64,000 nt of DNA, from NCBI RefSeq assembly GCF_011455875.1, contig NZ_CP015031.1, positions 1,407,405 to 1,471,404 on the forward strand, in the 5' to 3' direction. Origin of the DNA: Basfia succiniciproducens. Its GTDB lineage: Bacteria; Pseudomonadota; Gammaproteobacteria; Enterobacterales; Pasteurellaceae. Shown piece by piece: positions 50,215 through 58,215 of this stretch (position 1 is the first letter of the stretch; each line of letters opens with the position of its first letter). The notes under the pieces are model-generated. The model made no database searches, was not told the DNA's origin, and saw only the letters and a list, made by a program, of their open reading frames with translations. The translations under genes and the position numbers were made by a program.

Positions 50215-50579
50215 AAGTATTAATGTCTATTAAACCACAATATGTAGATAAAATTTTTTCGGGTGAAAAAGTTTATGAATTAAGAAGGAGGATTTTCCAA
50301 AAGAAAGTTAGTACTATTGTCATCTATGCAACAAGTCCTGTTATGAAGGTCATAGGAGAAGTTAATATAGATAGTATTGTAATTGATAGTCCTGAGAATA
50401 TTTTTCGACGTTTTGAGAAGTCGATTTGTATTACTGAAGATAATTTTTTTAATTACTTTTTTAATAAAAATGTTGCTTATGCCATAAAGATAGGAGCTGT
50501 TTGTAAATATTCTAAACCCAAAGAATTAAGCTATTTCGGCATAGATAGGGCTCCTCAATCATATATTTATCTGAAATAG
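50211..50579 (+). CDS. ASCH-domain (PUA-like) protein
   Basis: Probable RNA-binding or nucleotide-acting protein of the ASCH superfamily. The 122-residue protein starts MKVLMSIKPQYVDKIFSGEK and has the ASCH pattern G18-EKVYEL-R25 (GxKxxExR), a strand TIVIYATSPV and the later VIGEVNI. The start overlaps the GNAT stop by four bases, so the two are made together. AT-rich. ASCH proteins in this size range include an RNA nuclease/amidohydrolase-like E. coli YqfB; no role can be assigned here. Confidence 0.78.
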   Translation: MKVLMSIKPQYVDKIFSGEKVYELRRRIFQKKVSTIVIYATSPVMKVIGEVNIDSIVIDSPENIFRRFEKSICITEDNFFNYFFNKNVAYAIKIGAVCKYSKPKELSYFGIDRAPQSYIYLK

Positions 50580-50704
50580 TTATATTCTACCTGTCCCGGC
50601 ATGTGATTTAAAATCAGTTGTTCGATGAACTCTCGCGTGCCCGATCCTTTTTCACGCAATACTAAAGGTAATGTGGAAAGCTGATTTAAATCAATGGTTG
50701 TCAT
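50580..50704 (-). pseudogene. Internal fragment of a LysR-type regulator (YeiE-like)
   Basis: The minus strand reads STLPLVLREKGSGTREFIEQ and then LILNHMPGQ, a piece of the effector-binding domain of a YeiE/CysB-like LysR regulator. The DNA-binding N-terminus and the C-terminus are missing. The left cut is at the end of the ASCH gene, the right cut joins a YeiH fragment on the other strand. Confidence 0.7.
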
Positions 50705-50965
50705 ATCCCGTGGTTTGCCTTGATGTTTATCGGCGTGACAATCTTTAATTCTTTTGTATTATTACCGCAAAGTATCGTTGAACTGTTAATTACCCTAGAT
50801 AATTTTTTACTAATGATGTCGATGGCGGCGTTAGGCTTAACCACGCAAGTTAACACCATTAAACAGGCAGGTATAAAACCTTTAATCTTGGGCTAGGTGG
50901 TGTGTCTTTGGTTAATTATCGACGGATTTGCGATTAATATAACGGCGGAAAGATTATTAGGTTAA
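50705..50965 (+). pseudogene. C-terminal fragment of a YeiH-family (UPF0324) transporter
   Basis: The frame reads [20 protein letters not shown] and further on [17 protein letters not shown] and KPLILG, then an in-frame TAG at 50894-50896, then VVCLWLIIDGFAIN up to TAA at 50963-50965. This is the end of a YeiH-type putative sulfate/anion exporter. The first ~250 residues are gone. In E. coli yeiE and yeiH are divergent neighbours, so one deletion over both 5' ends would give exactly this back-to-back pair of fragments. Confidence 0.75.
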
Positions 50966-51066
50966 AAGTGCGGTCATTATTGGTGAAGTTTTTTACATCA
51001 GACTTTCCCAAAATGCTTTAATTAACGGCTCATTTAAGCGTTTTTTCTGTACGCAAATTCTCCGAT

Positions 51067-51100
51067 GGCGCAGGTTTCCTAGCCTGTGCCGTTTCTTTTT
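51067..51100 (+). terminator. Terminator hairpin in the debris region
   Basis: GGCGCAGGTTTCCTAGCCTGTGCC folds into a stem (GGCGCAGG with CCTGTGCC), followed by GTTTCTTTTT. It is nearly the same as the terminator after the carbonic anhydrase gene at 52092. Confidence 0.7.
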
Positions 51101-51153
51101 AAGAGGGATATAATAAGCGAACACAGGGATGCGTGCGTTATTAACGAGCTTGA

Positions 51154-51189
51154 ATGAGATTATTTAGAAATGCGCAGATGTTTTTTTAA
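51154..51189 (+). pseudogene. Decayed duplicate of the purL 3' end
   Basis: ATG to TAA reads MRLFRNAQMFF; intact PurL ends [12 protein letters not shown]. 26 of the first 33 bases agree, with TTTAGAAATGCG unbroken. Same strand as purL, about 2.65 kb downstream of its end. No other part of purL is seen before it. Between the YeiH fragment and this stretch (50966-51153) I see an uptake signal, the terminator at 51067 and nothing coding. Confidence 0.6.
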
Positions 51190-51325
51190 GGCTTGATTTA
51201 CAATCCAAGTGCAACAAAGCATAAATTCAAGTGCAATATTTTTGACAGACTAAACCGGTTAAACTTAGTTGGAATCTATCAAATTATTTTAGGACAATAC
51301 CTAACTTATCTAAAAAAGAGTAAAC

Positions 51326-52081
51326 ATGATGAAAAAATTATTGTCAACAGCAGCGGCGCTTTTAGTGTCCGGTTTTATTTTAAGTGGTTGTTCAACAACT
51401 GAAAAACATTGGGGTTATACGGGAGATGTTTCGCCGGAATATTGGGGAGGGCTATCCGATAAATTCAAAACTTGTGCCGTCGGTCAAAAACAGTCGCCTG
51501 TAAATATTCAAGTACAAAAAGCAACGGATAAAGATTTGCCTGCGTTAAATATAAACTATTTAGCTTCAAAAGCGACGGTAGTTAATAACGGTCACTCTAT
51601 CCAAGCGGATTTAACAGACGAAAACAGCACGTTAACAATTAACGGTAAAGTTTATACCTTAAAGCAATTCCATTTCCATTCGCCAAGTGAAAATACGATT
51701 GACGGTCAGTATTTACCACTGGAAGGGCACTTTGTCCACGTGGCAAAAGATGGCGGTATCGTAGTTGTAGCGGTACTTTATGAAATTGGAGGCGAGAATG
51801 CACAACTTGCAGATATTTGGGCCGGTATGCCCGAAAAAGCAGGAGAAAAAGTAAAATTAAAAGCGAAATTTAATCCTGCAACGTTAATTTCTTCAAAACA
51901 AAGTTACTATAGTTTTGAAGGTTCATTAACTACGCCTCCTTGCACTGAAGGTGTGGATTGGATTGTATTAAAAGCATACGGTCATGTAAGTGCCGAACAA
52001 GTAGAAAAATTTGCAAAAGCGGTTGGCGTTAAAAATAATCGTCCAGTTCAGCCATTAAATGAGCGAACTATTGCTAAATAA
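51326..52081 (+). CDS. cah: Alpha-class carbonic anhydrase, lipoprotein
   Basis: Zinc enzyme that interconverts CO2 and bicarbonate. The 251-residue protein has a lipoprotein signal (FILSGC with Cys22), so it should be membrane-bound in the periplasm. Zinc ligands are His116 and His118 in QFHFHSPSE and His135 in EGHFVHV; QSPVNI and LTTPPCTEGV are alpha-CA signatures. A second ATG one codon later is an equal start. It ends in a terminator. CO2 fixation is central to succinate formation in related species, so the enzyme may support bicarbonate supply (inference). Confidence 0.92.
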   Translation: MMKKLLSTAAALLVSGFILSGCSTTEKHWGYTGDVSPEYWGGLSDKFKTCAVGQKQSPVNIQVQKATDKDLPALNINYLASKATVVNNGHSIQADLTDENSTLTINGKVYTLKQFHFHSPSENTIDGQYLPLEGHFVHVAKDGGIVVVAVLYEIGGENAQLADIWAGMPEKAGEKVKLKAKFNPATLISSKQSYYSFEGSLTTPPCTEGVDWIVLKAYGHVSAEQVEKFAKAVGVKNNRPVQPLNERTIAK

Positions 52082-52091
52082 CCTCTGGGAC

Positions 52092-52124
52092 GGTGCAGGT
52101 TTCCTAACCTGTGCCGTTTTTCTT
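52092..52124 (+). terminator. Rho-independent terminator after the carbonic anhydrase gene
   Basis: GGTGCAGGTT pairs with AACCTGTGCC across TCCT, followed by GTTTTTCTTTT. Confidence 0.85.
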
Positions 52125-52214
52125 TTGGGGAGATTGATTATAAGTTCAGAAAAACCTAACCCATCTTTGCTAAAGAGGGGAATTTTTCTATTGTTATCTC
52201 TGTGTAGTGGTCAA

Positions 52215-53000
52215 CTAATTTAACAGTCTCCGATAAGTTGTTTTTGCTAAAATCGGAGATAGACCTTGATTATAGCTATGTGGGCGAATGTGATTATAAT
52301 ACATCACATATTCTCTCACATCGTTTACAGCACTTTCAAAATCACTATAACCCCCTTTCAGCATCCATTCATATTTAAAACTCCGAAACCAACGCTCCAT
52401 CGGCGCATTGTCCCAACAGTTACCACGACGGCTCATACTTTGTGTAAGCCCATGTTTCTTAACTGAATCAGTAAAGATTTCACTGCCATAAATACTACCT
52501 TGGTCTGAATGGAACAACATTCGCTCCGTGCGTTCAATATTCAGCATCGCATGATTCAGTGCATCTTTAACCAGCTCACTATCATGATAGCGACTTAGCT
52601 TCCAACCGACGACTTGACGATTTAATAAATTAATTACCACTGCTAAATAGCACCATATCCCATTGATTTTTATATAGGTCGTGTCACCACATAGCACGGT
52701 CGTTTGGCTATCAGGCGTAAATTCTCGACTTAGTATATTCTCAAAAACTTGACTGTTTCCTTTACTAGGATTGCGCCATTTTTGCGGTTGCTTACTAAAT
52801 AATCCTTGCTTATTCATTAACTTACGAATTAAATACAACCCCACAAAAATACCTTTCTCTTTCAAATGCGATTGAATCGTTCGTTTGCCTGCTGAACTTC
52901 GGCTTGCATCAAAAATTGCCTTGATTTCAACGGCTAAAGCTGTGTGTTTCGCTGGCTTTTTGGCTGTGCGCAAATGGGCGTAGTAAGCACTTTCAGACAC
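52215..53000 (-). CDS. IS3-family transposase OrfB (DDE integrase domain)
   Basis: Catalytic part of the transposase. The rve domain has the DDE pattern: Asp in CGDTTYIKINGIWCYLAVV, Asp in LFHSDQGSIYGS, and Glu in NCWDNAPMERWFRSFKYEW, in pieces. Its N-terminus is open upstream of this ATG to about 53066 (KYQVITTLKSRGINRL), so the natural product is probably an OrfAB fusion made by -1 frameshift in the A-run at 53061-53065. Confidence 0.93.
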   Translation of the reverse strand: MSESAYYAHLRTAKKPAKHTALAVEIKAIFDASRSSAGKRTIQSHLKEKGIFVGLYLIRKLMNKQGLFSKQPQKWRNPSKGNSQVFENILSREFTPDSQTTVLCGDTTYIKINGIWCYLAVVINLLNRQVVGWKLSRYHDSELVKDALNHAMLNIERTERMLFHSDQGSIYGSEIFTDSVKKHGLTQSMSRRGNCWDNAPMERWFRSFKYEWMLKGGYSDFESAVNDVREYVMYYNHIRPHSYNQGLSPILAKTTYRRLLN

Positions 53001-53038
53001 GCTAAATAGCTCACATAACCGGTTGATTCCTCGCGATT

Positions 53039-53353
53039 TTAACGTCGTAATGACTTGGTATTTTTGTTTTCGAGTGACATTAAAATCGCTGTAGCCTTTT
53101 TTAAAATGGCCTTATCTTCTTCAAGTTCTTTAATACGATTTTCAAGTTCTCGAATTCGTTGTTGTTCTGGGCTAATTGGCTTTGAACCAGCTAAAACGTA
53201 ACCTTGTTGCTCCGCTTGAACTTGACTTATCCAGCGACGAAGTGCTGTTTCACCCACACCTAACTCTCGGCAAGCTTGAGAAACTGAATATCCTCGTTCA
53301 GTCACTAATTTTACTGCTTCAGCTTTATATTCTGCGCTAAATGTTCTTCTCAT
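53039..53353 (-). CDS. IS3-family transposase OrfA (helix-turn-helix)
   Basis: DNA-binding part of the transposase: 104 residues with the HTH_Tnp_1 pattern (FSAEYKAEAVKLVTERGYSV and ACRELGVGETALRRWISQVQ) and a leucine-zipper-like helix RIRELENRIKELEEDKAILKK in two pieces. GAGGAAATATT precedes the ATG. It overlaps the open frame of orfB by about 30 bases. Confidence 0.93.
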   Translation of the reverse strand: MRRTFSAEYKAEAVKLVTERGYSVSQACRELGVGETALRRWISQVQAEQQGYVLAGSKPISPEQQRIRELENRIKELEEDKAILKKATAILMSLENKNTKSLRR

Positions 53354-53463
53354 AATATTTCCTCATTTGTGATGTTATTTTACCACTTATTGAGGACTGC
53401 GGAATTAGTCTACCACTACACTGTTAGAAGCGCCTGTTTTTCTAAAAAGGGCGCTGTCCTCAT

Positions 53464-53495
53464 AAAAAAGTGCGGTAAATTTTACCGCACTTTTG
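53464..53495. terminator. Paired uptake-signal terminator after the alcohol dehydrogenase gene
   Basis: AAAAGTGCGGTAAA and its complement TTTACCGCACTTTT form a nearly loop-free perfect palindrome with A and T runs on both sides; it serves the minus-strand gene. Confidence 0.8.
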
Positions 53496-53520
53496 CTATT
53501 GGTTTGCTGATTAATCCCGG

Positions 53521-54678
53521 TTAATCGCCGTCATAGGCGCGTTGGAAGATTTCGATAACCTGTTGTTTGGTAGCTTTGCGCGGGTTGGTGAGCATGCAAA
53601 CGTCTTTCATTGCATTTTCAGCCATGACGTCAAAGTCTTCCGGTTTAACGCCGAGTACTTTTAAGTTGGCAGGAATGCCTACCTGTTTGCTTAGTCGACG
53701 GATCGCGGCGATGGCTTTGAGCGCTGCGTCATCGGTACTCAAGCCCTGGATGTTTTCACCCATTGCGTTGGCAATATCACGGAAGCGGTTGAGGTTGCCG
53801 ATTAGGTTAAATTCTTCCACATAAGGCAGTAAAATTGCGTTACAAACACCGTGCGGCAGGTTATAGAAACCGCCTAACTGGTGCGCCATTGCGTGTACGT
53901 AACCTAAGGAAGCGTTGTTGAATGCGATACCCGCTAAGTATTGGGCGTAGGCCATTTTATCGCGGGCTTTCATGTAATCCCCGTTTGCCACGGCTTTCGG
54001 CAAATATTGCTGGATCATGGAAATCGCCATTAAAGCTGCGGCATCCGTAAGCGGATTGGCTGCGGTAGAAACATAGGCTTCAATGGCATGAGTGAGAGCA
54101 TCCATACCGGTTGCGGCTGTTAAACCCGCCGGCATGCCTTTCATCAGCAGCGGATCGTTTACCGCAATTTGCGGAGTAACGCGCCAGTCCACAATCGCCA
54201 TTTTTACTTTGCGGGCCGTATCTGTGATGATACAAAAGCGGGTGATTTCGGAAGCGGTACCGGCAGTGGTGTTTACCGCCATTAACGGCACCATCGGGTT
54301 GGTTGAACGATCCACGCCTTCATAATCCTGAATGCGACCGCCGTTACTGGCAATTAAACCGATACCTTTCGCGCAGTCGTGAGATGAGCCGCCGCCTAAA
54401 GAAATAATACAATCGCAGTTATGGTCGTGATAGAAGGCGATACCGCTTTCCACGTTTTTATCCGTCGGGTTAGGTTCCGCACCGCCGAAGATAATAGGCT
54501 CTAAGCCGGCACCTCTTAGGATGGTGGCGAGTTGTTCCGCCATGCCGCTTTGAGCAAGAAAGCCGTCGGTCACGATGAGCGGTCGGTTGCCGCCCAAGCT
54601 TCTCATTAACTCGCCGACTTCTTCAACAGCGTTTTCTCCGAATACGTTTCTGGTTGGTAAAAAGTAATATGTTGACAT
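53521..54678 (-). CDS. Iron-containing alcohol dehydrogenase (YiaY/AdhB-like)
   Basis: Group III NAD-dependent alcohol dehydrogenase. From the ATG at 54678 the protein is 385 residues, the family's normal size. NAD binding is shown by ISLGGGSSHDCAKGI, and the metal ligands by Asp193 and His197 (GMDALTHAIE), His262 (GYVHAMAHQLGG) and His276 (NLPHGVCN). It resembles E. coli YiaY most closely of those I remember. An ATG five codons upstream has no ribosome site. The IS lies just downstream. Substrate (ethanol or another short alcohol) is not certain. Confidence 0.9.
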   Translation of the reverse strand: MSTYYFLPTRNVFGENAVEEVGELMRSLGGNRPLIVTDGFLAQSGMAEQLATILRGAGLEPIIFGGAEPNPTDKNVESGIAFYHDHNCDCIISLGGGSSHDCAKGIGLIASNGGRIQDYEGVDRSTNPMVPLMAVNTTAGTASEITRFCIITDTARKVKMAIVDWRVTPQIAVNDPLLMKGMPAGLTAATGMDALTHAIEAYVSTAANPLTDAAALMAISMIQQYLPKAVANGDYMKARDKMAYAQYLAGIAFNNASLGYVHAMAHQLGGFYNLPHGVCNAILLPYVEEFNLIGNLNRFRDIANAMGENIQGLSTDDAALKAIAAIRRLSKQVGIPANLKVLGVKPEDFDVMAENAMKDVCMLTNPRKATKQQVIEIFQRAYDGD

Positions 54679-54896
54679 AAGCACTACCCCCATGAGAAAA
54701 ATAGCTTGAGTAAATTCTGTTTATCAAATCAGCAATTGCTGTTCGATAAATGTACTATATACCTCTTAAAAAATAGGCAAAAGGAAATTGTTACATTTAA
54801 TTAACAAAATTTTAATAATTGTGACAAACTTCAAATTTTTGGCGGTTTTGAAGTGCCTATTTGGAGTGATAAGAATTAATGAACGCGTAATAACAA

Positions 54897-54926
54897 ATAA
54901 CCGCACAAAAGTGCGGTTATTTTTTC
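54897..54926. terminator. Terminator hairpin between nhaA and the alcohol dehydrogenase gene
   Basis: AATAACCGCAC pairs with GTGCGGTTATT across AAA, followed by TTTTT on the plus strand and TTTG-TTATT on the minus strand. It lies right after the nhaA stop and includes one uptake signal. Confidence 0.75.
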
Positions 54927-54943
54927 CTAAATTTTTGATCGGG

Positions 54944-56110
54944 TTATTTGGTTGTACTTTTAAGCAATAAATAACCTAATATTGCCGATACGGACGAACC
55001 AAGCAAAATACCTAATCTTGACAAGGTATTGATTAAGCTGTCCGATTGCCCGTCGGTAAAGGCTAAGCCCGCCAGGAACATCGACATAGTGAAACCGATA
55101 CCGCACAAAATTGCGATAGCAAAAACCTGCTTCCATTTTATACCTTCCGGCAGTTTGGCAATCCCCAGTTTGACCGAAAAATAACTAAAGCTGAATACGC
55201 CTAGAGGTTTGCCCACAATTAAACCCAGCGCAATACCCAACGGCAGGGTGGAGAAGATCATATCCGTATTAATCGTGCCTAATGACACCCCCGCATTGGC
55301 AAAGGCGAATAATGGCAAGACAAAAAATGAACACCAAGGGGTGAGAATATGTTCAAAGGTATGCAGAGGACTTTTGCCTTCGCTATCTTTTTGCGGGATA
55401 CAGAAACCGATAATTACACCGGCAAGAGTTGCATGAACGCCGGATTTTAATACCGCAGCCCATAAAATTAAGCCGAAAATTAAATAGGCGCATAAATGTC
55501 CCACTTTCATACGGTTGAGGGTAATTAAGCCGGCTATCGCCACAATTGCTACGCTTAGCGCCTGAATACTCAATTCCTCGGAGAAGAAAACGGCAATAAC
55601 TACGATAGCGCCTAAGTCGTCAATAATAGCTAACGCCAGCAAAAAGACTTTCAACGGCAAAGGTACGCGAGTGCCGAGCAATGCGACAATCCCTAAAGCA
55701 AAGGCAATATCCGTCGCCATTGGAATAGCCCAGCCGTTACTTAATTCCGGGTGTTGATTGGTGATTAAGTAATAGATGAGAGCCGGCACAATCATACCGC
55801 CGATGGCGGCAACCGCCGGAAAAATAGCCAGTTGATAGCGGGAAAGCGAACCCTCAAGCATTTCTCGTTTTACTTCAAGCCCTACGAGTACGAAGAAAAC
55901 CGCCATAAACCCGTCATTAATCCAGTGTAACAGGGTTTTGTTGATCATAAATTCGCCAAACTGAACGCTAACAGGAATGTCCAAAAAGTTAAAATAAAAA
56001 TTATTCAAAGACGTATTAGCAAAAATCATTGCTAATAATGCAAAGAAAAATAATAAAATGCCACTTGCCGAGCCCATCTTAAAAAAGCGCTGGATTTGAG
56101 CCATAAACAT
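54944..56110 (-). CDS. nhaA: Na+/H+ antiporter NhaA
   Basis: Inner-membrane antiporter that expels sodium in exchange for two protons. From the ATG at 56110 the protein is 388 residues, exactly the E. coli length, and GGAGGATGCAAC lies directly ahead; the frame is open 14 codons upstream. It has twelve hydrophobic segments, Asp134 in [10 protein letters not shown], and the ion-binding pair Asp164-Asp165 in [19 protein letters not shown]. It is monocistronic. Confidence 0.96.
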   Translation of the reverse strand: MFMAQIQRFFKMGSASGILLFFFALLAMIFANTSLNNFYFNFLDIPVSVQFGEFMINKTLLHWINDGFMAVFFVLVGLEVKREMLEGSLSRYQLAIFPAVAAIGGMIVPALIYYLITNQHPELSNGWAIPMATDIAFALGIVALLGTRVPLPLKVFLLALAIIDDLGAIVVIAVFFSEELSIQALSVAIVAIAGLITLNRMKVGHLCAYLIFGLILWAAVLKSGVHATLAGVIIGFCIPQKDSEGKSPLHTFEHILTPWCSFFVLPLFAFANAGVSLGTINTDMIFSTLPLGIALGLIVGKPLGVFSFSYFSVKLGIAKLPEGIKWKQVFAIAILCGIGFTMSMFLAGLAFTDGQSDSLINTLSRLGILLGSSVSAILGYLLLKSTTK

Positions 56111-56370
56111 GTTGCATCCTCCTTTAAATGTTAGATTTATAGATGGACTCATCTTAGCATAAGTTATAGATTTTTTATTACAAAACCATTAATTAAGCGT
56201 TAATTTTAGTAAATGATTAGATGATATCTAATATTTTATCTTTTTGGTTATAATGGCATCTAATTTGCTATTAAATTTTCTTATTTGAATGCGGATTTGT
56301 ACGAAAAAAGTGCATTAAACTGTTTGAAAACAGTATTGTTTTACTTAAAAAGGCGCCTTTATTCAGCTAT

Positions 56371-57279
56371 CTATAAACGGTTTTTTTCACCGCCAAAATG
56401 CTCAATAAGATTTTCCGTCAACTTTGCCAATTCGCCGGTCATCAAAATAAAATCGGCATCAAAGCGTTGGGCAAAGTCTTCTTTTAAAATATCATCGTTT
56501 TTTTCACGAATCATGTCGGCAAATTTCAACCGTTTTAAGGTGCCGTCGTCATTTAATACAAAGGTTAAATGCTCTTCCCATTCAAGGGCAAGTTTGGTCA
56601 CAAATTTGCCCGCCTGCAAGTGAGAGATCATTTCTTCGCTGTCCAAAGCTTGATTTTTGCAGCGAATAATGCCTCTGTCGTCAGCCGCTTTAAGCTCGGC
56701 TTCTTCTAAGGGAACCAGCCATTGCGGCATATAGTTTTTAATGATCCAATCGGTCATCACCATGCTTGGCTCATTAGCAAAGGCAAGAGGTACCACCGGG
56801 AGCGAGCCTAAAGATTTCCGTAATAAAGCGAGCACATCTTCGGCACGTTTGCTTGAAGCCGCGTCGACATAAATTAAATTTTTTTCGGTATCGATCCAAA
56901 TCGCCGTTTGTTGATTTTTACTGAATGCGCGGGGTAACAGCACCGATACCACATCGTCTTTCAGCGCCTGCTTTTCGGTTTTTTTCAGTTTGCGGTTTTC
57001 TTTTTCTTCTAATTCATTGATTCTGTTATCTAATTCCCGTTTTATTACATGCGCGGGAATTATTTTTTCTTCCTTGTGAGCTACCAATAAAATTTGTTTA
57101 CCCACTGAAAAGCAGAATAGTTCGGCACCGCGCAACGGCGTTGTCCAGCCGAATTTGCTCATATCCGATTGACCGCAAGGGTGATAGGCGCATTGCGCCA
57201 GATTTTGTTGAAGTTTATCTTCCGACCAATCGAGCTCTTTAGTGAGCTTATAAATCATTGCATTTTTGAACCAGTACAT
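56371..57279 (-). CDS. rdgC: Recombination-associated protein RdgC
   Basis: Ring-shaped DNA-binding dimer that affects RecA loading and recombination. The 302-residue protein (E. coli 303) has the family start FKNAMIYKLTKELD, the segment GWTTPLRGAELF, and the C-terminal LALEWEEHLTFVLNDDGTLKR. It is divergent from proC with about 120 bases between them. The 56111-56370 gap upstream of nhaA and downstream of rdgC is AT-rich with nothing recognised. Confidence 0.95.
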   Translation of the reverse strand: MYWFKNAMIYKLTKELDWSEDKLQQNLAQCAYHPCGQSDMSKFGWTTPLRGAELFCFSVGKQILLVAHKEEKIIPAHVIKRELDNRINELEEKENRKLKKTEKQALKDDVVSVLLPRAFSKNQQTAIWIDTEKNLIYVDAASSKRAEDVLALLRKSLGSLPVVPLAFANEPSMVMTDWIIKNYMPQWLVPLEEAELKAADDRGIIRCKNQALDSEEMISHLQAGKFVTKLALEWEEHLTFVLNDDGTLKRLKFADMIREKNDDILKEDFAQRFDADFILMTGELAKLTENLIEHFGGEKNRL

Positions 57280-57399
57280 TTGATGATGTCCTTACGAAAG
57301 TTTAAAGGGAACATGCCATATTCGTATAACATTGCTTAACAATCTTGGAACGATATGGGGTAAAATATTGCGGTATTTTACTCTAAATCGGAGAATTAA

Positions 57400-58215
57400 A
57401 TGAAAAATAAATTGATCACCTTTATCGGTGGCGGAAATATGGCGCAGGCGATAGTGTTCGGATTGTTGAATAAAGGATATTCGGCGGCAAAATTAATTGT
57501 TTGCGATCGTAATGAGGCTAAACGCAACTTATTTGCCCAAAAAGGCGTTGAGGTCAATTTAACGAATGTAGAGGCGGCGGAAAAAGCGGAAGTAGTGGTG
57601 CTTGCGGTAAAACCTCAGGCGATGGCGGAAACCTGCGGCCCATTAAGCGCGGTGGATTTTAGCGGAAAATTGGTCATTTCCATTGCTGCCGCAGTTTCCG
57701 TAAGCCGTTTATCGGCGCTGCTTCCAACGGCGAAAAATATTGTGCGGGTAATGCCGAACACGCCGGCGCTGGTGTCGGAGGGCATGGCGGGTTTATTTGC
57801 ATCGACAGGGCTTAACGGGGAATATCAGGATTTCGCTGAAGATTTGCTGAATGCGGTAGGGAAAACCTGCTGGCTACAAAAAGAAGAGGATATGCACGCC
57901 GTTACCGCAGGATCCGGCTCAAGCCCCGCTTATTTCTTTCTATTTATGGAAGCTATGGAAAAAACATTATCAAGCATGGGAATTTCACCGGAAAATGCCC
58001 GCACTTTGGTGCAGCAGTCCGCTTTAGGTGCGGCGAAAATGGTGGAAAACAATCCGCAGCTGCCCCTTTCGACATTACGCGAAAATGTCACTTCAAAAGG
58101 CGGAACCACTGCGGCGGCGTTGGCGGTGTTTAATCAATATCAATTAGATAAAATCGTGCAACAGGCGATGGAAGCCTGCGTTGCCCGTTCTCAGGAAATG
58201 GAAAAATTATTTTAA
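57400..58215 (+). CDS. proC: Pyrroline-5-carboxylate reductase ProC
   Basis: Last enzyme of proline synthesis, reducing pyrroline-5-carboxylate with NADPH. The 271-residue protein (E. coli 269) has the Rossmann start FIGGGNMAQAIVFGL, VRVMPNTPALVSEGM, TAGSGSSPAYFFLFMEAM and the C-terminal LRENVTSKGGTTAAAL. Its stop shares a base with the next gene's ATG (TAATG), so the two are coupled. Confidence 0.97.
   Translation: MKNKLITFIGGGNMAQAIVFGLLNKGYSAAKLIVCDRNEAKRNLFAQKGVEVNLTNVEAAEKAEVVVLAVKPQAMAETCGPLSAVDFSGKLVISIAAAVSVSRLSALLPTAKNIVRVMPNTPALVSEGMAGLFASTGLNGEYQDFAEDLLNAVGKTCWLQKEEDMHAVTAGSGSSPAYFFLFMEAMEKTLSSMGISPENARTLVQQSALGAAKMVENNPQLPLSTLRENVTSKGGTTAAALAVFNQYQLDKIVQQAMEACVARSQEMEKLF

Larger units (their letters stand above)
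52203..53420 (-). mobile_element. Complete IS3-family insertion sequence (1218 bp)
   Basis: Both ends start TGTAGTGGT and agree further on (ACTAATT, CAG), giving imperfect terminal inverted repeats of about 24 bases. The flanking bases are CTG on both sides (52200-52202 and 53421-53423), a 3-bp target duplication as expected for IS3. It holds orfA and orfB in the -1 arrangement. Both frames are intact, so it may be active. It lies between the carbonic anhydrase gene and an alcohol dehydrogenase gene. Confidence 0.93.

Noticed and set aside
51242-51270. Sigma-70 promoter of the carbonic anhydrase gene starting TTGACA
   Set aside because: The -35 is perfect but the hexamer 17 bases on (TTAGTT) is a poor -10; not listed as a feature.
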